Part shown: positions 42,971 through 51,414 of the stretch, one piece after another
Layout of the letters: the number at the start of each line of letters is the position of its first letter
How positions within the stretch are numbered: the first letter of the stretch is position 1
Origin: Pythium myriotylum
Lineage: Eukaryota > Oomycota > Peronosporomycetes > Pythiales > Pythiaceae
Length of the DNA stretch: 64,000 nucleotides
Direction of reading: 5' to 3'
NCBI GenBank assembly: GCA_023091665.1
Contig: JALJCQ010000011.1
Span: forward strand, 806,001 to 870,000
The notes under the pieces: model-generated
Databases searched by the model: none
What the model saw: the letters and a program-made list of their open reading frames with translations, nothing else
What the model was told of the DNA's origin: nothing
Position numbers and translations under genes: made by a program

Positions 42971-44729
42971 ATGGCGCCAAACGTGGCTGACGATGCGAAG
43001 CGCAAGATCAAGAAGCTGACGAACGAGAAAATCGAGGAGTTCCGAGCCGAAATCGAAAAGGGCAATGGCCAAGCGGACCTGTCGGGCCGTGGCATCGAGA
43101 CGATCGTGAGCCTCGAGGGCCTCCAGCAAGCGACGAAGCTCGACCTCAGCCGCAACAAGCTCACCAAGCTCACTCACATGAAAGAAGTGCCCGGGCTCAC
43201 GATGATCCGACTGACAGACAATAATCTCAATGGGGAGGTACGTTCGCGAATTGCGACTGGCAACAGGAAGCGGGAATGACCCGGGTGTGGACAGGGGTTA
43301 GCAGAGCTCCAGCACTTGAAGAAGCTAGTGATCTTGAACGTCGCGGAAAACCAAGTCACACGGATTCCCATGGAAACGCTGCGTAATCTGAAACAACTCA
43401 AGGCACTCGTGTTGAACAATAATGCGATTACGACGCTTGAGTGGGTGCCTTCCTTCCCGGAACTCAACTCTCTCATCGTGAGCCACAATAGGATCCACCA
43501 ACTTCTCCCTCGCACAATCGACCGTCTTCCGAATTTGACCAAGATCTCGATGACCCACAACCTCCTTGAGGTTTGTAAACTCGTGCGCAAACTCGTTAGT
43601 TGATCGCTAATCAATCACGTTTATACCAGGATCTCCCCGATCTCAGCTCATTGAAAAATATCACAGAGCTGCGCTTTTCTCACAACAAGCTGAAGACAGT
43701 ACCGCCATCTTTGGCACGACTTCGTACGTACCGTGTGCAAGATTGAGTCGTTCGGTTCAAAGCTTAAGCACCAACCGCTTTTGTAGCAACTTTAAAAATC
43801 CTCGAACTCGGCCACAACGAGATCGACGAGTGGAAGGGTATTGAGGCCCTAAGCGAGTTGAAGAATCTTAAGCAACTCAGCCTGACCGGCAACCCAATTT
43901 ATGGTGTGCCCATGGAAACAAAGAAGAAAGCTGATTCGGGCTCGAGCTCAGAGGACGATGATGATAAGGAAAGTGATTTGTCTGCGGATGAGAAAACAAA
44001 ACTCAAGGAAGCCAAACGACTTGATGCGAAGCACAAACAGTACAATTTCAAGATGAAACGGTTGTTCCCCAACCTTGTGATTCGTGACGGCCATCGTGTC
44101 CTCGGTAAGAAAGTTCATGGCTATGTTGCACCTCCTAAGGAAGAGAAGAAGGTTAAGAAACTGCCGAAGAAAAACAAGGAGGGCGAACAAAACGTCGAGA
44201 AGGGGACAAAAGAGAGCAAAACTGAAGACGGCAGGACCAAGCGTAAACGAGGAGATGCTAAAGCGAAGGAAGGGGATACTCTTGACAATGACGAAAGCGA
44301 ACAACCGGCGAAAGTCATGAAAAAGACGCATCACAAGGCCTCAAAGGGTGATCGCAGTGGCTCTCCTCCGGTCGAGAGAACTGGGGACCAAGTGCACACT
44401 TCTGCGTCAGCTGCTGAAGGCAGGAAAGACAACAAACAGAGCAAAGATGCTCAAACTGAGAACGGGACAAAGAAGACAAAGAAGAAGGGCGAGAAGGCCC
44501 GACAGAGCAAGGTCGAGCGCGAGCCAAAGGTTCGAATGATTACACGTCAGTGTCCCGGACGTATCTCACGCTTGGACATTTGTAGGAAATCGCGAGCGGC
44601 GTTGTTGCAGTCAAGCAGTTTAAAAAGTCCAAGCCAGCCAAGCAAAACAAGGACGGAGCTTCCGTCGATCTCACCAAGGTCGACTTTGCCCCCGGAGTCG
44701 GCATGGGCGGCGCATCTGCGTGGGACTAG
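42971..44729 (+). CDS. LRR protein with Lys-rich tail, nuclear type
   Basis: Model join(42971..43237, 43307..43570, 43630..43723, 43787..44529, 44586..44729), 503 aa. Residues about 25-230 hold leucine-rich repeats of about 22-23 residues (LDLSRNKLTKL, LNVAENQVTRIP, LVLNNNAITTLEW, LELGHNEIDEW), capped by LSLTGNPIYG as in SDS22/U2A'-like and acidic nuclear LRR proteins. A long Lys/Glu-rich tail follows (KKVKKLPKKNK, KRKRGDAKAK), likely nuclear or nucleolar. The terminal exon gives a conserved-looking end (KVDFAPGVGMGGASAWD). The second acceptor is taken at CAGAG because only this keeps phase 0. Confidence 0.85.
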
Positions 44730-44914
44730 AAAACCAACTCAATTCCTCAAATTTTGGCGGTCATTGTTTTCAAAATTTGGCTTTCGCGGTGGACTTTTAA
44801 CAGTATAGACCTTTGAAATTCAATACTTATCTACTTAAAGAGGGCCGACGCAGAATCAAAGGCGGTCCGAGCCGTGCGGCGCACACGAGACGACCGGAAC
44901 GCATCGAGAGCACC

Positions 44915-45290
44915 ATGGCGCAGAACCCGTTGACCGCCTTCATCGGCTCGTTCATGGCCCCCTCGCACGAGAACGAGACCGCCGCGCTCGTACGTGGGAC
45001 TCCCGCGCGCTCGCGGTGCGGCCGACTGCGCTAACGATCGGTGACCGCAGGTGCACTTGGAGAAGCTGCAGGAGGGCGCGCAGTGGCGTCTCGAGGACGA
45101 CGCCGTCGCGAACCGAGCCAAGGGCTACCACCAGCAGAAGCAGTACACGGCCTCGGAGGGCTTCTCCGAGGTGCCGCGCCAGTACACGGTCCCGAGCCAC
45201 TCGAACGAGCGAGACTACGCCACGTACGCTGCCAACTCGTACTCGTCGGCCATCGCCATCCAGGAGCTCATCAAGAAGCGCGGCTTTTAG
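44915..45290 (+). CDS. Small conserved-looking protein, unknown function
   Basis: Model join(44915..44989, 45051..45290), 104 aa, 61-bp intron (GTACGT...GCAG). No domain recognised. N-terminus MAQNPLTAFIGSFMAP; the middle is predicted helical and charged (LEKLQEGAQWRLEDDAVANRA); C-terminus SSAIAIQELIKKRGF. The protein-like composition and clean splice signals support a real gene. The flanking DNA is very GC-rich and gives many spurious frames. Confidence 0.65.
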
Positions 45291-45531
45291 GCGCGTGGCT
45301 CGAGTATGCTTTGCAGATCGACTGCGTCCAGCGACTCGCTGGCGAAGGAGACTGATCGACTTGGCAGGTTTCGAGGAGAGAACTATCACAGTAAATACAC
45401 GAACAACGCGAGTACGATGGCGGTGAGAGATGGAGATGAAGTGAAAGTGGACTCGATTTCGTTCGTTCCCTGTCCAGACTTCGCCTAGCAATCTTCAGGT
45501 TGGTGGAATCAACTCATCTCGGAGGCGTACC

Positions 45532-46377
45532 TCAATCATCGTCGGTAAGAAGTGGAGAGTATAAGTACACCTAAGAATCACATCGCACGGTGCGAACGCC
45601 ACAGTAAATCATACTTCGTCGTGGTGTCAAGGGAAGGAGCTCACTTTTGTTCCTTTGAAATTCCGGACTTGGGCGTACTCCCACCCTGGGATTGAGAACA
45701 CGTAAGTCACGATACGAATCCCCCGTGCCCGAGCTTCCTCCAGCCTTCAAGCAAGTTTGTGAGCGCTGACCAGCAACAATGGAGTGGCAAGGTGTCTCAC
45801 TTCGGCAGGAGCATCTTGAGTCCCTTCACGATGGACCACCGGAATGCACGGAGGAAAACCGTCAGCCCCTCCTTGGTTATGAGAGTGTGGTGCAATGACG
45901 CACCTGTGGCACGAGGTACATGAACAACGCCGTGGCCTGGGAAATATCGACCTGCAGCGCGTCTTGGTGCTTGATTTCCACGAGATGGCCGACCTCGCTC
46001 TCCTGAAGAGACAAATAGGTTCGGCTACTCGCTAACAACTCATGCGTTCGGTCATCGTCACCTCGACTCGGCCGCGTGCCTTCTGTACGAGTGCCGAATC
46101 ATACTCGACACCCACACACCTAGCGATGCGAGTACATGCAACGAGCGGGTTATGACGCCGATAGCTGGAGCTCAGGCAGGTAGCGTTAGTACCTTGCTCC
46201 GGTTAGCCTGGCTGCGTAGACGAGCAACCGGGCGTCACCACAGCCGAGATCATACAGCACGTCCGCAGGTGAGAGCTGCAGAAGATCCAGCGCATGGGTC
46301 AGCACGCCGTCGCCACTGGGCGTGAACGGCGCGAGCTTGGGGCCGACGCGCCCGGCAGCCTCAACTTGGCTGCTCAT
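45532..46377 (-). CDS. Class I SAM-dependent methyltransferase
   Basis: Model complement(join(45532..45570, 45645..45744, 45801..45823, 45904..46002, 46062..46119, 46193..46377)), 167 aa in six exons. SAM-binding motif I is VLYDLGCGDARLLV, followed by GVEYDSALVQKARGRV, with the acidic Glu that binds the ribose. Later strands are ALFMYLVP, then IRIVTYVFSIPGW and FKGTKVYLY. The order resembles short class I methyltransferases such as the FAM173/ATPSCKMT lysine group, but the substrate is not determined. Exon 4 is a 23-nt microexon (GLKMLLP-K). The start at MSSQVEA is preferred; an in-frame Met upstream (MTPRIVP) is possible. Confidence 0.85.
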
Positions 46378-46572
46378 CGCAGTCCTTTCGCGTGGCACTA
46401 TTCTGGGGGTCATCACGATGGCGAGCGCTGATTTCGTTGGCGACGGACAGTTCGTCGGTGACGGCGGCGCCACGCTGCAGCGGCTGTGGTGGGTCTCGTG
46501 CATGTTGTATGCATATTACTTTGGAGCATATAAGTGGAAGATTTCATTGCTAGGGAGTTCACGAACTGGAGA

Positions 46573-46926
46573 ATGATTAAAGGCTGCCCAGGACGATACA
46601 TCATCAAACACAAGAAGTCCAACCCGGTCTTGGTCGGCGAGACACCAGTAACCTCATTGGACACTGCAGCCTTCCTGACCGCAGCTCTGGGCTTCGTGCC
46701 TGGCGCGGTGCACGACCTCCAGAGCGAGCGTTGTGTCGACCGCGTCCAAGTCGTCGCGTTCCGGGGCTCTGGGGGAGTCATCACGTACTGCAAGACGGAT
46801 CAAGAAGCAGGGGACCGTGGTGCTCCGATGATATATGTTCACACACTCAACACGGCGTCAGGCTTGAAGCGAAAGCTGGAGGGACTACGCCTGGATCACG
46901 TTCTGTTTAAGCCGCACGTGGATTGA
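46573..46926 (+). CDS. Small conserved-looking protein, unknown function
   Basis: 117 aa, single exon, starting about 195 bp from the divergent methyltransferase. No named domain is recognised. Motifs CPGRYIIKH, VVAFRGSGGVITYCK and IYVHTLNTASGLKRKLEGL look conserved: I recall a similar HTLNT-x-SG-x-x-RKL ending in small unannotated proteins of plants and protists, but could not check. Upstream in-frame sequence lacks an ATG, so the Met at 46573 is used. Confidence 0.65.
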   Translation: MIKGCPGRYIIKHKKSNPVLVGETPVTSLDTAAFLTAALGFVPGAVHDLQSERCVDRVQVVAFRGSGGVITYCKTDQEAGDRGAPMIYVHTLNTASGLKRKLEGLRLDHVLFKPHVD

Positions 46927-46985
46927 CTTAAGGGGTTTCTGGATCTCACCAGCACGACATTGCGTATGTTTCTACGTGCCAGGCG

Positions 46986-49900
46986 TTAGCTATTCCTAAC
47001 AATTGCAGTTTCTTTGACAGAAGTGAGCGCCTCCTGGAACTTCCGCATTGATTCTTGTGCTTGATGAAGAGGAGTGTTGCCGATATCAATAGGCGCCCTC
47101 TCACGCCGACGGGTTGGAGGCTTGCTTTCTCCTCTTCTGTCTTGCATCCACCGCTTGAGCAGCTCGCTTTGGGTTGTGGGTGGGTGGATTTGCCAAGCTT
47201 GAGTGAAGACTTCTGAAGAACCGACGCGTTCGGTCACTGACTCACGCGTGATCGCTAGTTCGGATTCTGCTGCAAACGCTTTGGCCAAAATGTTCAGAAC
47301 TAGCTCCGAGGAATCGAATGTTGTGCCCTCGTCTCTGTCTCTATCAGCAGGTTCCAAGCCGCATAAGCGATCAAGTTTCCAACGCGATTCATTCATCGTT
47401 GATTCGACTTCTGCATCGGCGAGAGCAAGCTGCTGCTCGAGCACGTCCAGATCACGTTTTTCATCATCCACGCATTGATTACCAATGGCTTGGAGCTGAC
47501 GCAGACTTGCTCTACAAGACAGAGAGATAAGATTGGCAGTGTGGATGGCGAGTTGTAACTTACTTGGTGGACTGGATCTGTGCTTGAACACGCTCCTCCA
47601 GCTTATCTCTCAGAATTTCGAGATCTGTCGACTTTGCGTGCACTCCAGAGCTTGGAATCGGTACGTTTAGTCTAGCCCTTGAACTCGTTTCTTGTGTCGC
47701 TATGCGTTTTTGGTGCATATCAAGGAAGGCAATCGTACGTGGGATTCTCATAGGTTCGCTGACGGGCTTGGCTTCGCCCCCAGTACTCGTTTTGCTCTCT
47801 ACTCTGTAGTCTTCGAGTCGTTTCTGTGCTTGTGTTGCAGTTTCTCGCAGTTGACTGTGCTTCGCGTGTAGGTCAAGAAGCTCTAGCTCCTTCGCATGTA
47901 ATTTGTTCTCGCAGACGATTAACTTTTCGTCAGCATCGCGACGGTCTCTGTAGAGCAGATCGGCGTAATGAAATGCACCCGATCAAGATGAGTACCCAGG
48001 AGTGTACCTTTGAATGGATGCAGCAGACGCAACATGACATGAGAGTTCTGCGCGACACTTTCGGAGTTCGTCTCGAAGTCCAGCACACATTTTCTGAGTC
48101 TCACTTTGCACAATACGAAGATTAGTGGTCTCTGCTTCCAACTAGAAGTTTATCTTCAGCAACAAATCGACCGCTCTCTTATGCAGAATTGGTTACCTCT
48201 TCAATTTCCTTCTGGTACTGGGAGCTTCGTAGCCTCAGCAACTCTTGTCCGGCGCGTACTTCTGCCTCAAGAATTCTAACCTAATCATTCCCAGTCAGGC
48301 CGCCGAAAACGCATATTCTCATAGTCGGGGAATGCACACTTGTGATGCTGACCGAGTCTCGAGGAACTGAACAAACTCGTTGGTAGCTGAGCATCCACCG
48401 TGTCCACACTGGCTGGCATTGGACTTGTCAGTTCTACTCAAGGCTTTTTCAATGTGGAAGATTAGTTCCTCATGAGTGCGCGTTGCCGCCTGACCAAGTT
48501 CTCGGGAATGCAATGCGCTGAAAGCTCCGATAAGTTTCTTCAGCTCCTGGGTAGCAGAAAGGCTGAGTCAGCAGAGGACCCTCTTAATCGCAGAAGACTA
48601 CGTACTAGTTTGACCTCCTCCAGACAGAGCACAAGCTTTTCTTCCAGTTCATGTCGAACTCCCGCACTTTGCCCAGCAAGATCATCTTCTGGGTTGGAAC
48701 ACAGAAAATCTGTCATATCTGTTGCTTGATCTCGCAACGGGAGTATGGTGATAGGGGTTTGTGTCGATTTGACAAATCCAAGTTTTGTTTTCTCTAAGAG
48801 TGGTTCGTCATCGAGGTTCTTCGCAGCTCTATCTCGAGTTTCCTTGTTTGAGCTTGAGGTTCTCTTCCCTGATAACATCCACTTCAGTTCGTCCACTAAC
48901 CCAGTCTTCGAGTAGTTCGTTGGACTTGAAATTGGCTCACTTCTCGCAGCCTTTGTGGCTGTTTTAGCGTTATCACTCGCGACTGGATGGTGTTTTTCTT
49001 GTTTTGCGATGACGAAAAGATCTCGTAGAGATCTCCTGCGCCGTTCAGTTCTCCCATCGCAAGGAAACTGTAGAAACGAATCCCCCGGATTCTGCGGCTT
49101 CGTGGACGCGTCGCTCGCAGGGGTTGACTGTGGCTTTGGGATTCTACTGTCGTCATCCGATGTCGATTGAGGTGAAGTCCGGGGAGAGTCGAAGTCTTCT
49201 AGCACCATGATATCTTGCCCCAATGTCTCTAGTGCCTTACCAGCCAAACGAATCGAGGGTGGTCGCTCGAGTTTGTACAAAAACGATTGCGATGCCTCCG
49301 CCGGACCATCAGTCGGAGAGAAATTATTATCTGTGAAGGTTGATTGCAGGTGTGAAGGCTGCATATCACCTTCATCAGTAGAATCGAGGAGCACAGTGTG
49401 GGTAGGGATTGATCTCAAGTATGATGCCGCTGAATCGCAGTCCACATCCTCGATCGATGTCTTTTCTGCATATTTCTGCGCTCGATAGCGCATCTGCAGT
49501 CCAGGGAGCACAGCATCAGCCGCGCGCCGTGCACTTTCCGCATCGCCGAATGAGATAATTGCTCTATCGGACAGTTGTGAAGTCCCGGTTGGAAGACTGT
49601 GAGGCTGAAATAGCCGGTGTTTTGCTCGCTCATACCTGTCTCCCGAGTCGTTTGTTGCGATCGTGACGATTGTGCCAAATTCACCCAGTAGTAGCTGTGG
49701 TCGAAACAAAAGCAAAATAATAATACCGGCTTCAGTCAAGGGGCTCAGCCTACTTACTCGCAGGGATTCTTGTGTGTATGAACTTGTAAATGGGTCCCAC
49801 GTGGCTTGTACGTAGTGAACTGACAACAGACGAGCTGATGGCACCTTGCTCATGCTGTGTTTTGCATCTTGTGATGTACTTCCACGGTTGCTGACTTTTT

Positions 49901-50794
49901 CTCCCTCAGTGCTGTTGTGTAGAAGAACATACGCATTCGTGATCATTAGCTGAGCGAGTCGCTTCGTTTGCTTCATGAAGTGTCCTGCATAACAGAATAT
50001 ACACAACATTATCCTTGTTGACGGTACATCATAGCCGTGTAGACGGTTAGCGTACTTGCAGAGACTGTGATGGGGTCTTTGACTGGATAAATGAGTAGAA
50101 CGGCGACGTGTTTGGCAAGACTCTTCACGCTCATTCTGCACGCAATGCTCGTTGAAATCTGCATCTCACACATTGGTTAGTTTCTCTTTCTCATGGTTTT
50201 CTCGAAAGTATTTACATTGTGCAGGTGCGTCAGCAATGCCCCGATCAACTGTTGCGTCGCAGTATCCAGATGTTTGAAGGAGTTTATGATCTCGTCAACT
50301 GTTGCAGGGCAATTTCTATTCATCGACTGCCTGATCAAAGATTGACTTGCACTCCATAAAGGAGAGAAATCTTTCTGCAGAACCTGGTCAAAGCGATGAA
50401 TATAGGTGGCTTACGACTTCTGAACGCGGGTAGTGTTCGATACCTCTTTAATTGCTTGTGTGATTGAGTGAGGGTTAACGCGCGTGAGGTCAGGAAGGGG
50501 ATCCGCATTCAAACAGACTCGCCTGATCTCCAAGGCCTCAGCCGTAACTCCAAGCTTCTCGTACAATCCCTCTTCCCACTTACGGGCCTCTTCCAAGAAG
50601 CATACCAGGTGGACGAGCTTGTTCATCACGTGCGTTGGCATCATCGGTCTCGTCGCGTCCTCCTCATTCGACTTGGACTCGTCGAGATGCTGCTTCGTGC
50701 GACCAAATCCTGACGGTGACAGGGCATGGAGCGCTTTGAAAAACGAACGTGAGCCGTTTAATGGAGTTGGGGGCGATCTTGGGGCGGCGCTCAT
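46986..50794 (-). CDS. RhoGAP-like / RRM-like / coiled-coil protein
   Basis: Model complement(join(46986..47511, 47564..47947, 48008..48141, 48197..48275, 48353..48546, 48606..49694, 49758..49984, 50056..50158, 50216..50383, 50444..50794)), 1084 aa. Residues about 55-230 align in layout with a RhoGAP domain (EEGLYEKLG, PHSITQAIKEVL, LIGALLTHLHNI, RMSVKSLAKHVAVLL). The arginine finger expected in G-[IV]-F-R-x-S-G is Glu 79 (GLYEKLG). Residues about 260-350 look like an RRM of the DNAJC17 type (YTQESLRLLLGEFGTIV, AIISFGDAESARRAADAVL). A disordered Ser/Thr-rich region follows, then coiled coils to the C-terminus. Ten exons sum to an open frame, which supports the model strongly. Confidence 0.82.
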
Positions 50795-50804
50795 TACGGA
50801 TAGC

Positions 50805-50819
50805 GGGGGGGGGGGGGGG
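50805..50819. repeat. Homopolymer of 15 G
   Basis: An unbroken run of G lies just upstream (about 10 bp) of the ATG of the RhoGAP-like gene, poly-C in its sense strand. Length may vary between isolates or be a sequencing uncertainty. Confidence 0.85.
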
Positions 50820-50935
50820 CAAAGCTGAAAGGACACGGATCCGAAACGTGCAGCTAACGAATTTATCAATTGTCATTTCATTTTCACGTCGCATGCGGTT
50901 GCTAAAAGATGTGGTGTCGGGGATGAAGTCTCAAC

Positions 50936-51114
50936 TTAGTAATCGACGGGTTGGAGCGTTTCTTCGGGTGGAGGTACGTAACTGGACCAGCATTCGCGGA
51001 ACTCACACCTGCGCTCAGCCTCACGGTACACCCACGTCCCGTCAACGCAGATTTTGACGTCCCATGGGCACGCCTGGATGTTTATGCTGATGTCAAACGG
51101 TGCTACCAATTCAA
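50936..51114 (-). CDS. Candidate exon for a short Cys-rich protein
   Basis: Ending at a TAA (50936-50938), 58 codons encode CPWDVKIC-VDGTWVYRE, CEFREC and PPPEET. The C-x6-C-x-DG-x-x-V-x-R...C-x-F-x-x-C spacing resembles small Cys motifs seen in algal and oomycete secreted or surface proteins. There is no in-frame ATG and an in-frame stop lies just upstream, so it would need a splice acceptor (CTAG before 51114, phase 1) and an upstream exon that I could not fix. A donor giving a 58-bp intron exists at about 51172 (GTTGGC), but its exon is not convincing. Confidence 0.35.
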
Positions 51115-51222
51115 CTAGGACATTTCAACGCACCAGTGGATCGTCCGAGGGACGCAACGAGCGTTTGCCAACTGTGCACTTCAACAAAAACAGGAAAAGA
51201 GTGACTGTTTTGACGGTAAATC

Positions 51223-51366
51223 TCATTTGACCAAGCCGGTGAGACTCTTGGTGCAGACTGGATTATTGGTGAATGGCAGGACAAGGTGGGTGTTCTTGTA
51301 GGATTGCATCCACGACGCGACGAACAAGATGACGAGCCACGCGCCATATCCAAACAAGAACAGCAT
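51223..51366 (-). CDS. Candidate 47-residue membrane microprotein
   Basis: ATG at 51366 opens a 47-aa frame: MLFLFGYGAWLVILFVASWM is a strong single membrane helix or signal anchor, followed by a short polar tail ending SLTGLVK. It begins 49 bp beyond the stop of the IPI1 gene on the same strand. It could be an independent small gene, a first exon joined to the Cys-rich stretch downstream, or chance. Not assignable to a family. Confidence 0.35.
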   Translation of the reverse strand: MLFLFGYGAWLVILFVASWMQSYKNTHLVLPFTNNPVCTKSLTGLVK

Positions 51367-51414
51367 GTGCTATGTCATTGAGCCTCTATTTGAACCACGA
51401 ATCTATATCTATAA

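Noticed and set aside
50411..50869. Separate small gene at the RhoGAP-like 5' end
   Set aside because: It reads as a single-exon frame only because it runs through the donor at 50443. Joining to 50216-50383 restores the RhoGAP pattern.
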